Shown here in pieces: positions 12,201 through 23,835 of a stretch of 64,000 bases of DNA. Under the pieces are notes generated by a model. That model ran no database searches. It was not told the origin of the DNA and saw only the letters and a list, made by a program, of their open reading frames with translations. The stretch is from Rostrohypoxylon terebratum (lineage: Eukaryota > Ascomycota > Sordariomycetes > Xylariales > Hypoxylaceae): the NCBI GenBank assembly GCA_022497145.1, contig MU385935.1:1-64000 (forward strand). The letters are read 5' to 3'. A program made the position numbers and the translations under genes. The first letter of the stretch is position 1, and each line of letters opens with the position of its first letter.

Positions 12201-12663
12201 CGATCATTAGAGCTTTCGTCACGATACAGAACCGGGGATACCGGTGTGATTGGCTTACCCACAATGGGGTGAGCCCCATCCCCCATCCCCCATCAGCCAT
12301 TCATCAGCACTCTTAGGGCGAAGTATCTGTGAACACTGAACTGGATGGGTTCGTGTGCCGTACCGTGTCACGTACTGTACCCGGTATGGTTTTTTCTTCG
12401 GTGGGAGCAAATCCTAAATCCACCTGACTACTTTCTTAGTGCGGCTTGTCTCGCCTCTCTGGATTGTTTCCTCGGTCGCTCATATTAAAACCTGGAACTG
12501 TCGCTTTCTTTTTTAACTTTCGGCCGTGAGCTTACCACCGGACGCTTTGACTATCTGACCAGGAAAACCCCTCCGTCGTCAACCTCATCGTCAGCATCAT
12601 CTTCGTAACCCCATCCAACAACTACGACGCGAGACGGTCGGTGGTCCGGACTTCGCAGGAAAT
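9267..12663. other. Gene-poor intergenic region with short repeats
   Basis: About 3.4 kb without a supported gene. It contains the 15-bp tandem repeat at 9997-10041 and a 32-codon ORF at 10592-10690 (begins MELANFETLGNILAKRQAQ, ends at a possible GTTAGT donor) that might be an isolated exon. The last few hundred bases before 12664 should hold the promoter and leader of the permease gene. Confidence 0.55.
9997..10041. repeat. 15-bp tandem repeat, three perfect copies
   Basis: Three identical head-to-tail copies of ACTACAGTACCTACT. Partial copies (cctacagtacctacgt) sit immediately upstream from about 9979. Confidence 0.95.
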
Positions 12664-14125
12664 ATGACGGAAACTAAGAGCGAGAAGAATGAGAAGTTGT
12701 ACGGTTCCGACCTTCCTTCGGAGCAGGAGTCTGGCAATGAGGTCGTCGGCCAGGTCAGCGATATTTCGGGATTCGAGCAGCAGAAAGCTGCTCTTGGTAG
12801 TGCTCATTTCAACAGGTTAGGATGGAAACGTCTAACGGTGGTCCTCATTGTCGAGGCCATCGCTCTCGGTAGTTTGAGCATGCCAGCCGCTTTCGCCACT
12901 CTAGGTATGGTCGCGGGAACTATCCTCAGCGTCGGTTTAGGTCTTATCGCCATCTACACCAGTTATGTCGTCGGCCAGGTTAAGCTGAAGTTCCCAGAGG
13001 TGCAGCACTATGCGGACGCGGGTCGTCTGATAATGGGAAAGTTTGGATATGAATTGGTCGGTGTGATGTTCGTATTGCAATTGACATTCCTTGTCGGATC
13101 GCATTGTCTTACTGGTACCATCGCCTTCCTCAACATCACCAACAACGGTACCTGCTCGTTGGTGTTCGGTGTTGTATCGGCCATAATTCTCTTACTTCTC
13201 GCTATCCCGCCCTCTTTCGCCGAGGTCGCTATTTTAGGTTACATCGACTTCGTGTCCATCATGAGTGCCATCTTCATCACCATCATCGCCACCGGTATCC
13301 AGCGGACCGATGCGGGAGTCGCCTCCGACTGGTCTGCCTGGCCGACAGAGGACCTGACCTTCACCAAGGCCTTCATCGCCATCTCCAACATCGTTTTCGC
13401 ATACAGTTTCGCTATCTGCCAATTCTCCTTCATGGATGAGATGCACACTCCCAAGGACTTCGTCAAATCTATCTGGGCTCTTGGCTTAATCGAGATTGTG
13501 ATCTACACCTTGACTGGTGCGCTCATCTACGTCTTCGTCGGCAGCGATGTCAAATCTCCGTCTTTACTCTCAGCTGGCAACCTCATCTCCAAGGTCGCCT
13601 TCGGTATCGCGCTGCCTGTCATCTTCATCTCCGGGTCCATCAACGGCACCGTCGTCGCCCGATACATTCACGGTCGCATCTACAAGAACTCAGTCACCCG
13701 CTTCATCAACACCACAAAGGGTTGGGTCACCTGGTTAGCACTTATCACCATTATTACGTTAATCGCCTGGGTCATTGCCGAGGCCATTCCGTTCTTCTCC
13801 GATCTTTTGGCTATCTCGTCGGCGCTGTTCATCTCTGGATTCACCTTCTACTTCCCTGCCATCTTCTGGTTCAAGCTCATCCGGCAAGGAAAGTGGTACG
13901 CGAAGGAGAACATTGTGAAGAGCATCTCTAACGGCATAGTATTTATCATTGGAATGATTGTGTTGGTTGGTGGCACTTATGCCAGTATTGTGGATATTGT
14001 AAGTTCCTATAATTACAACTTGTCTTTGTTTTTCGCTCCCGAAGATGCAAACTAACACTTCACAGATGAACCAATACGAGGAGGGTACAGTCCGAGGCGC
14101 ATTCACATGTGCTCCGTTTGAGTAA
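12664..14125 (+). CDS. mtr: Neutral amino acid permease, Mtr type (AAAP family)
   Basis: Two exons, 12664-13998 and 14066-14125, separated by a 67-nt phase-0 intron (GTAAGT...CACAG); 464 aa. The protein matches the Neurospora Mtr/N-system amino acid transporter family of plasma-membrane permeases for neutral aliphatic and aromatic amino acids. A hydrophilic N-terminus of about 50 residues is followed by about 11 membrane segments. Conserved stretches include FNRLGWKRLTVVLIVEAIAL, IPPSFAEVAILGYIDFVSI, SFMDEMHTPKDF, and FGIALPVIFISGSINGT in the core. The short last exon supplies the cytosolic tail MNQYEEGTVRGAFTCAPFE; without splicing the frame would end in an unrelated tail, so the intron is well supported. 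Overall length is that of the family. The leader is CT-rich (around 12505-12520). No neighbour suggests a pathway cluster. Confidence 0.95.
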
Positions 14126-16410
14126 AGACATGGAAGGACGCACGAGAAAAAGACGGCCTCTCCGATAATAGCTCGAGGAATAGACGACCGCGCCCCGCCA
14201 CGAATTGAATGGCTCTTTGATGACATTACGATATCTTCTTTTCGTCAGAGCATCTCACGCGAGTTTGGGATTATCTGGCACCACGTTTTCTAGAGCGCTT
14301 AGATAGCACCTCACGTATAGAAGTTCGATTTACAGCTTGGCAAAGGAGTTGGGTGCATTCTCTGGGACAATATACCTCTGTACATTATTGTCTAATACTT
14401 ATTTTGCTACCTGCACGGGTATGTTACATGATGAATCGCAGTCGCGTTGAAGATCATTGTTACATCTACGATATTGTGAGATTTGACGCTTGTTACTCAT
14501 TTCCGACACACTCTGGTCATAATTCAGTCCGCATACGCAATAGATTACTCTCAATTCCCCCACAACTTATTACCCAGTGAACTTGGATTTGAACGTTCCG
14601 TGTCTAGAACACTGTACGTGACTTGGTAATTCGTAATGGATATTGCTGGTTGGTCGAATCGTGAAAATGGCCGGACTTTTAGTCCTATAATTCTCACCGA
14701 GCCGTCTGTCTATTCCTTGGAACATCAAGACTCCCATCGTATGTTTCACCACTCATTAGGCCACGAGCTATGACCCGATAATAACCTAAGAACAGACGGG
14801 TCGAACCTAGAATCTTGGTGGACCGTTGCGAATACGTAACAACTTCGAATTCTTCGTTATTGATTGGTGTAATCATGACTCCTACGGGAGTTTCCGTATA
14901 CAGCTTGTATTAAGACCGTGTATATTATTAAAAAGGAATCATATTAGGAATAGCGATGCTGGGTATTCGAAAATGACTCGGGTTTCGGCATATTTCTATA
15001 TCATTCGGGTCAGTTTATACCTCGGGCTTGGTGATGGGCACGGATGAGTTATGACTACATATAACATGCCTTGGTAAATCTCCATGGTCGCTCCGGACAT
15101 CCCAGATTCTCTGTTTTACCAAGGTGTGGTCCTGAGGAGCACTAGACTTGTTCATGTTATGCTCTAACAAGTTCCTGATGAAAAGCGTTTTCGTCCACGA
15201 ACTAATTAAATAGGGGCAAAGTAGCCGGAAATAGACTAGCTGGTCACCAACAAACTTCGGAGGCGTTCAAGCTTGTTGCTACTACTTTTTAAGATCTATA
15301 TTTGCACGCACAGCTATGATGTCACCTTGGTCGTTTGTCTTGGGGACGGATGTATATTAAATAAGTAGGTAGGTGTCCAATATGCCGGCAGCTATCAAGC
15401 TGTTTTCTTGGACAAGACATCTTCTAGGTTATGTTGACCTAGGAGCTCGGCAATTCGCTGCTCTCTTGCTTGTAAGACGGAGTCACAACCAGGGGTGACA
15501 CGTGCAATTGAGACAACAATGCTAACTGGGGCTCATAATTGAGGTCCGCAGTTTTCCATGGCATAAAATTTTATCTACAGTGATACTTACCTAGAAGTCT
15601 GTCTTGTATATCAGCGAGGCAACTTTGGATAACCAACGATAGTCACATCAGTTGTTCAACAAAAGTGGCAGATGACCAACCACTTAATAACTTACACGAT
15701 AGCCGGTTATTCCCAGCAACCTCGAATCATAAGACTTTTTTAAAAAATTGTAGGCACTTATTTACCAAGGTATCTCCTTCGCCCTATAAGATATGGCTTT
15801 TAACCCTGCGAAGAAATAGATACCAAGAACACAAAGAACCAAAGAACCTATCTATACCTAGGTCCTAGGCCCTAGGTAGATTCTTGAGGGTTGAAAGGGC
15901 CATTATTTTTGCGATGCTTGCTAACAGTCTAGAAGGTAAAGTGCTGGTTGATATGATGGTTGGGTCGCGTATTCCTTCTCGAATCCATGTACGACAATAT
16001 TTTTGGCTGGAAGACAATCCAAGCAGTACGGAACGCTGAGAACAATGACGATACTGTTCATACTTGCGCGTGGATATCGGCTTAGTATATAAGAAGGCAT
16101 CGAAATCGCCTAGAGGACTATGGTTCAGTCCCGATGTTTCCAAGCTGTGACAGCGTGTGCCATGCGTGCCAAGGACAAGCTTTTGGGCTCCGTTCTTCCC
16201 GGTGGAAGACAGGAAACGAATGGCTAAATGAACGTCAGACTTTATCTTAGCCGAGTGGAGAGTTCCAATAGGTATTGTTGACATGATTGTGACGTTTATC
16301 GAAGATCATGTAAAATCACTAGACATTCGGGGCTGTCTTGATGGATGAATCCACGTTGGCATTTGTTGACATGTCGCGGGATGGGCAGGCAATAAGTAAA
16401 TAAATAGTTA

Positions 16411-16427
16411 GGAGAGGAGAGGAGAGG
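16411..16427. repeat. GGAGA microsatellite
   Basis: Three copies of GGAGA followed by GG. Confidence 0.85.
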
Positions 16428-16454
16428 TATGAAAAGAGTAGGTATGTACCAACT

Positions 16455-16479
16455 GATGCGATGCGATGCGATGCGATGC
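16455..16479. repeat. GATGC microsatellite, five copies
   Basis: Five perfect copies of the 5-bp unit GATGC, only 27 bp after the GGAGA repeat. Confidence 0.95.
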
Positions 16480-17724
16480 GATTCGGTGAATGATAAAATG
16501 TAGATGTTGTGGGACCAGATCTGAGCTATCTGAGATATGCATCTACCTATATATGGATATCTATATCATCGTCCAATAAGAAAAGAAGAGCCTCTTCGAG
16601 ATGATCGCCTCATCGACACTGCAGCTCTTAAAACCCGACCCCCGACCCCCGACCTGCAACAGGAATTCTTATTGGCCCGTGCTGCGGCATCAGATAGTAA
16701 CGTTAAAACAGATATTGATCTACATGCTACAAAGTACATATACCTAGTAGGTAGTACTGCTGTACTAGTAGTATTGAGGTACGAACGTATCTCGGCAGAT
16801 ACCTGTTACTTCGTTACTTGAACGTCTGAAGTAACAGCACTGTACTAGGTACTAGGTACATTCAATGTTCATAGGATGTACCTAAGTATCCAATGTTGTT
16901 GTACACATGCGTAGCTACAGTGCAGTCCGAATGTACTGCACTTGCCTGCACTAGCTTGCACTTGCTTTAGATTGAGTGGCCAACAATGAAAACTTGAGCA
17001 ATTAAACTCGAACTTTACTTGCGTACACAAAAGTAAGATTTGGTAATAGGTGGGCGCTATTCGAGCTAGTTTCCATTTGGATCAAGTTGTAATAATATTT
17101 GACAAGTACAACCAAAGCTTGCGACGTGCAGAACTGCAGACCCATCCGTTCTTCCATTTCCAGCCTTTCATCCCTCGAGAGTCGATAAGTTGGAAGGAGC
17201 CCTGGCAAAGGAAATGCGTCTCCGCACCTGAACCCGCCTGAACTTCCCCAAAATATCCAGTACCCCCAAGCCCACCCAACGCCTGAAAACGCAAAAACGT
17301 ACCACTAACATACCACTGACGACGGAGCCGTAGTTTAACCGGGTGGGGTCTTTTTTGAGTCTAACCCAGCCAGCAGCACTGAACAAGCCTAGGGTCTAGC
17401 ACGAGGTAGGCAAAGCTTTGATACACCACCTTGGCAGTTGCATCTCACACCTCTCCACAGTACTACGACCGACCAACCGACTTCATTTCGACCATTCAAT
17501 CCAACAAGGAGTTTTTGACGTTTGACTTTTAGTCGTAACTCAACATCGATCAATTCAATTAAATTTTTATCTCACCTTTCTCAACTTTTCTCTATCGACG
17601 ACAATTTATAAAATAGAGGAAATAAACAAAAGGAGAACGGTTTTTCTCTTAAAACCGTTCGACAAAAGTCGATGAGAAAATTATTCCATTTAATCGGTCG
17701 CATGTAGCCAACTAAATTCCAACC

Positions 17725-20700
17725 ATGTCTGCCGAAGCGACCGCCGCAATGGCGTCTGCGCCCAAGACTGAGATGGTTGAGATTCAAGTCGCAAACGATC
17801 CTCCTAACAACGATGCACTCAACAACAAGCATATTGGCCTCCACTCACCGCCCGATAGTAACAGCGCAATGAAGTTGGACGGTAGCGACGATGATTCCGA
17901 GTTGAGTGAGTTGGACGATCCGGACCTCATCGACATGACAGTTGATATGGATATTCACTTATCACCTCCTTCGCCTTCCGCACCTTCCGACCAAGACAAA
18001 GCCCAGGATTCCGACAATGTTAAACCTGAAGAAGAAGAAGAAGAAGAAGAAGAAGAAGATATCGGTGAAGTCACCCCCGACCATTGGTCTGGCACTGTAC
18101 CCGTCTTCAAACCGGACATGCATCAATTCAAAGACTTTAAGAAATTTGTATGACCTTTGCCAAGTATAATTGTGTTGCTTTTTCGATCCTTAGTTAAACT
18201 AACTTTTTTGCTTGAATAGATGACCAAAGTTGATTGCTACGGTATGAAGTCCGGTATCATCAAGATTATTCCTCCGAAGGAATGGACGGATCAGCGTCCT
18301 CCTCTTGATGATATGATTAAGCAAATCAGAGTCAGAGAACCTATTAAACAAGATATTATGGGATCCAACGGCACCTATAGACAGGTCAACATTCTTCACC
18401 AACGATCTTATAATATTCCCCAGTGGCGACAACTCTGCGATCAGAGCGAACATCAACCACCTGCGCGACGAGGCGAGAGGCGTGCTCAGGCTCCTCCCAA
18501 GCCCAAGCCTGCTTCCTCCACCGCCACCGACTCGAAAAGACGCGGACGACCTAGAGGCAAGGGGAAGCGAGGAAACGCAAAAGATACTACTGCCGACCAA
18601 GAGGATCGACCGATGACTCCAGTCTCTCCCAAACCGAACGAAGAAGTTATTGAGTCAGTGGAACAGGACCCCGGCGCTGATGTGGATGATGACGGTCCTC
18701 CTATTGTCGGCCGAATGGGTGGCTCTAGGCAAGCCAAACCCAAGACTCAATCTACGTCAGCTCGAAGAAAGTACGCGAGGCGAGAAGCATCAGCTAGGAT
18801 CGATGAAGAAGCCTTCAAAGACTTTGACTATCGCATGGATATCTCTGATTATACGCCTGAGAGATGTGAGGAACTTGAGCGAATATATTGGAAAACTCTA
18901 ACCTACGCCCAGCCCTTGTATGGTGCTGATCTCCCCGGAACGCTATTTGATGATGAATGTGATACCTGGAATCTAAATAGACTTCCTAACCTACTTGATG
19001 TCCTTGGCACCAAAGTGCCTGGTGTCAACACGGCATATCTCTATCTGGGTATGTGGAAGGCGACTTTCGCGTGGCATCTCGAAGACGTCGATCTATACAG
19101 CATCAACTATCTTCACTTCGGAGCCCCGAAACAGTGGTATTCTATCTCACAAGGTGACGCGCGTCGATTCGAAGCTGCCATGAAGAGCATTTGGCCTACC
19201 GATGCTAAGGCCTGTGACCAGTTTTTACGCCACAAGGCTTTTCTCATCTCACCCAACCATCTGCAGCAATATTTCAACATCAAGGTCAACAAATGTGTCT
19301 CTTATCCCGGAGAGTTTGTCGTTACCTATCCATACGGTTATCATTCGGGATATAATCTGGGATACAACTGTGCTGAGGCCGTCAACTTTGCTTTGGACTC
19401 CTGGATGCCCATGGGGAAGATTGCTAAGAGGTGCGAATGTGCCCAAGCTCAAGACAGTGTATGGGTAGACGTTTACGAGATCGAGCGCAAGTTGAGAGGG
19501 GAGGAGACGGATTACGAAGAAACCGAGGATGAGGAAGACGAGGAAGAGGAAGAGGATGAAGATCTTAGCATCGCTGGTCTAACTCCGCTTGCTTCCCACG
19601 CAGCGGGAATCAAACAGCCCGGGCGTAAACGTAAACGCCTAGCGGCTGATAAAGGGGAGAAGAAGGCCAAAAAGATGCGACTCCGCGTCAAGAATCACAT
19701 CGACCCTCCATGCTGTCTATGCCCTCACGATATCCCAGGCCAAGAAGTGCTCCCGACGAGCGATGGTCGCAAGGCTCATCGGATTTGCGCGCTCTACGGC
19801 CCAGAAACCTGGATTGAGACGGTCGACGGGGAAGAGATCATAGCTAACGTGGAGAACATCAGCAAAGAGTGCTTGGAACTCAAGTGTCTATATTGCCGTT
19901 CCAAGAGAGGAGCATGTTTCCAGTGCTCGCATAAGAAATGTGCGAGATCTTACCATGCTACTTGCGCCGCTGCAGCTGGCGTTATGGTGGAAGAAGCTGA
20001 CGTTCCAATCTTCGGAGAGGATGGGACTGAATATAAGGAACGAGGTTTCGAATTCAGTTGTCGTTTCCATCGGACCAAGAGAGACAAGAAGTTGGATGGT
20101 GATGCATTAGATGGATGCCAGAAAATTCGAGACGCCGCCGCGGCTCTCAAGAAGGACGATATATGCCAGCTACAGTATTACCGCGGGGAAATATTTGCGG
20201 GTGTCATCGTTGAAAATCGGATTGACGAGCATACATTCCTCGTTGACGTCATTCCTCATGGGTATGAAGCCTACAACCAACTTATTGGAGGACTTCTACT
20301 AACTGCATTTAGTGATCGTGTCGAAGTGGAATGGAAATGGCTCCTTCTTCCAGATCCAGCCGACTTCCACCTACAGAAGGCGTCTGCCAATGCTATCCCC
20401 ATGCCCACATCGCGTAAGGCTAAAGACTTGATCAATGCGACCAAAAGAGTCCCGGAGGAATTGCCTCGCGCAGATGCGCCATTCGTCGATGGATTCACCT
20501 GGGCAGAGTTTAACGCATGTGATTGCACCAACGCGTTTCAAGCCAAGATTGATTTTGCCAAGGATAATCAGATCTGGTATTACCTTGGGAAAACGTCTAC
20601 AGAAGCTCGCGCTCAGTACACAGATGATCCGAAGAGGCCTAAGCACAACCCCAAAAGCAATTTCTTGGAGACCATTCCGCGACCTGCTCCACCTGCGGTT

Positions 20701-22952
20701 CAATTTCGAAGATCTGCGTACTCGCTTCAAACACCGGACACGACAGCTGGGAAATCCGATAAGCCGTACCAATACAAACCAAGAGACCCTGTCATACCAT
20801 CCTATGTCCATTCTTTCACAGCCCAGCAGTTTGTCCCGACATCTCAGTTCACAACTCATCAATTCATCCCGACCCTGCCGCCATTCTCTTCTCAACCTCC
20901 TGCGCCAAAACTAGTCCCGGCGCCCAGACCTCAGCAAAACGTACAATATGCTCCGCAGCAAATTGTGCCAAAGCAGGCTCCCCCAATCCAACAAAACAAT
21001 CAGTATTCTTCCCACCAAGTAATGCCCAAGCCTCCTTCCATTCCTCAATATATCAATCAGTATCCTTTGCAGCAACCTATGCACCAGCCAGCCATAACAA
21101 GCCACCAGAATGCGCAATATTCTCAACAGCCGGCACCAAAGTCTGCATCACAGCAGAGCGCCCAATCCTCGTCCAATCAACCCATCGCGCAGTCTGTATC
21201 TACACCTCAGTCAAGTGCGCAAGATACTTCACAACAGGCTGTCTCGAAACCATCGCCTAAACCTCGATCGACGCCTGTGCAGAACGGACACAAACGCAAC
21301 CGGTCATCGATCAACAGCCAGGGTAGCCAAGGATTAGCGTTTGGTTCGGACCGTCGATTTAGAACCCCACCTTTTTCGTACGGGACTAGTCGAATTGATT
21401 CTACTGCCAAATCGCCATTCAGTCATGGCTTTATGCAACCTCCAGGACTCGGGCCCTCTCCGTCGCCGCAAAATGGCCAACTTTTCCAGGCCCAAGCTAG
21501 AGCTAGGTCGAGCTCACTAGCATCTAATCGTTCTTACGACACACCAATGACCTCATCCGTTATCAGGCCACAGTCTTCGTCTTCGTCTGCGCCTACTCAA
21601 GGGACAATAGGAGAATCTCAACTTCTCCATCAGCAAAATGTGGTTCAACAGCCACGACCTAATATTGTCCAAAAGTATGCCTTCTTCCAGGTCCATCATA
21701 ACAGGTACGACGATTGTCTTCACTACCATCGTAATACTCCACACTAACAGTCATTTAGGGATTCCACCAAGTATAGAACGCCATATGCTCACTGGGGAGG
21801 CTTTACCAATGGATATGAGGGCAACCTCCGGGCCCACTTGATGAGAACCCCCGAAGCATTATTTGACATGAGGAGACACTCCACAGGATTCAACGCTGGC
21901 ACTTCAGCACCAAACCCGCCCCCACGAATTCCATTCAGTAATGGTTTCGAGAATAAAGGCTTTCAAAATCCGGACTTGCCTCCAGGTCGACAGGATCAAT
22001 CTCATCAAACAGGGCCCTTAACTTACCCTGCCCCCCCTACCCTATTTGCCGCGCAGAAGGAGGTACCACCAGTTTCAGGTGATTCCCAGCTTTCAATGTA
22101 CACCGGAACCTTGTCAGATGCAAACCAGGAACCGATGGCACAATTACACCCCGCGATCCGCGCCCATTATGCTGCTATGCTGCAGAAGAGCAGTCTGGAA
22201 GCCCATGCCCAGCCTCATAGTCAACTAAATCCTGCCGAAAACCACTTTTTTACATCTAAACCACAACCAGTATCAGCGGATACTCAACATATTACAGATA
22301 GCCGTACACATCTACTTCCAACCACGGATAACAAACCCTCTTCGTTGACGAATTCGAGTTCCACAGCAACGTATACTGCACCCAAACAAACTTACATCCC
22401 TCCTCCTCGGCCATGGGAAGCATTAAGAAAGACGCAGGTTGCAACACAGCCTACCCAGCAATCTTTTGGTTCACATCTACCTGCACGCGCTATAGCTCCG
22501 GCCGTGCCTAACCCAGTTGCTTCGAATGGCTTGGGATTGTCGACGAATGACGGATATGGAAACCCGATGCCCATGACAGACCCAGGGCATCGGCCAAGCA
22601 ATGTAAGCGGACCCTTTTGGCAGGAGCTTCCGCAGACAGTGCCTAACAGCAACAGGGTCAGACCAGTCAACCTCGAGAAGTCGGACAGACTATACAACCA
22701 ACCATTATTCATCAACTACGAGCCCCCACAGAGCATTTATCGACATCAGAAATTCAGCAGGAACCAACGCAAGTAGCACAGTCACCCACAGTGGTGAATA
22801 CCCTCGCACCGCTACACGTATCAGCTCCCACCTCGTCTACCAATGATCTTCCAGAAGTACCGGATGACTCGATGGAGTTGATCGAAAGTATCATCAGGGA
22901 TGCTCGAAGAATTAGTGATACGTACGGTGGTCCTACAAGTGGCGACGTTTAA
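17725..22952 (+). CDS. kdmA: JmjN/JmjC/PHD histone lysine demethylase, KDM4 (KdmA/Rph1) family
   Basis: Four exons: 17725-18147, 18220-21704, 21759-22602 and 22650-22952; 1684 aa. It is predicted to remove methyl groups from H3K9/H3K36 in the nucleus. An acidic N-terminus including ten consecutive Glu is followed by JmjN (VPVFKPDMHQFKDFKKF, split by intron 1). The JmjC domain (about residues 405-545) keeps Fe ligands His and Glu in TFAWHLEDVD and the distal His in YPYGYHSGYN. An acidic run and basic patch lead into a PHD/extended-PHD zinc module (about 638-731; starts CCLCPHD, ends RSYHATC). A possible Tudor-like segment lies near 790, then a long Gln/Pro/Ser-rich tail. The last intron is only 47 nt. 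Splicing it opens a frame ending in DDSMELIESIIRDARRISD, far more coding-like than the unspliced frame, which stops at 22776. The acceptor could be 6 nt further downstream. The domain order fits KDM4 rather than KDM5, as there is no ARID. Confidence 0.93.
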
Positions 22953-23835
22953 GTTGCCGTGAATAGGGTACGGATGAGACGATAGGCGCATGGGCAACGA
23001 TGGTAACGACAAGCATGATGCAGCAGTTACTCGGAATGGTACACACCGTTCGGTGGAGTTCGGCGTTCGTTAAGCAAGACCTTGCTCTGAGGAGCCCTTA
23101 AGAGATTTGCATTTCCTTTCGACTACTAATAGCTTGACCATTAGACCTGATACCTGCATGGGCTTGTTATTTTCGTGGAGTAACACGCATAGGGTTTACG
23201 GGATAGGGTCATATTTTCATAGTGGACCTCTCGGTTCCACAAGAGATAGGCGGACAGGGTTCTTCAAGGACAAGTTAGGTGTATACTATGGAGGTCAAGG
23301 CGAACAAGCTTGTTTGACATGTGTAGGAGTTTTCTGTTTTCTGTGATTCGATCGCGATGGTTTCAATAAGGCTTAGCATTCAAAGCAGTCCGTTCTATGG
23401 ATGAGATGTAGGAAGCACTTATTGCTCTAAACCTTGAAGGCTCTTGCTAAGTACTTGCTACTTGCTGTGATAGTATGACTAGGTAGTACTTAGTGTCTAC
23501 AATTTTCTCAGTGAAACAGGCATTGGTTTATCTCACTATAATGAATAAATTTGATTGACGAATATGATATGCTCTTAGCCAATACTTAATGCAGTAAACT
23601 TCTTTTATGCGCTAGCCGGGTAATTGGTGGGGCTGACCTTTGAATTGATCTCTGGAAAATTATTTGACTTTTGACTTTTTTGAACTTCAAAATTTCAACT
23701 GTTTTTTTTTCGTCAGCCTCGTCCGAATCTGTTTATCGTGAACGTAACCAGCTTGTCGGGCACGACGCCACGCGCGTCTCTACTACGTCTCTCTACTTCC
23801 TTCTTGTTTGCATTCATTCAGCTGGATCAGCAACC
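22953..23835. other. Intergenic between KDM4 gene and Prp43 gene
   Basis: About 880 nt containing the KDM4 3' region and the Prp43 promoter. A T-rich tract (about 23670-23710) lies 130 nt before the Prp43 start. No gene was found. Confidence 0.6.

Larger units (their letters stand above)
14126..17724. other. Intergenic region between permease and KDM4 gene
   Basis: About 3.6 kb without a supported gene. It holds a possible stem-loop (ccttggtaaa at 15069-15078 pairing with 15115-15124), GGAGA and GATGC microsatellites, and an ORF of 139 codons on the minus strand (15865-16284) that has no recognisable family. The final 300 bases are CT/AT-rich and probably form the leader of the downstream gene. 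Confidence 0.55.

Noticed and set aside
14780..14880. Minus-strand GGTTCGACCCG, resembling a tRNA B box
   Set aside because: There is no A box or cloverleaf pairing upstream; the 60-codon ORF over it is also unremarkable.
15062..15159. Inverted repeats CCTTGGTAAA/TTTACCAAGG within outer TAACATG/CATGTTA
   Set aside because: They could form a stem-loop, but there is no further support such as conservation, a terminator context or a flanking gene; noted only in the intergenic entry.
15865..16284. 139-codon minus-strand ORF
   Set aside because: No recognisable domain or signal peptide, and no exon partner.
17315..17400. tRNA-like start (GCCGTAGTTTAACCGGG)
   Set aside because: It resembles an A box, but no GGTTCRANNCC B box or acceptor-stem pairing follows.
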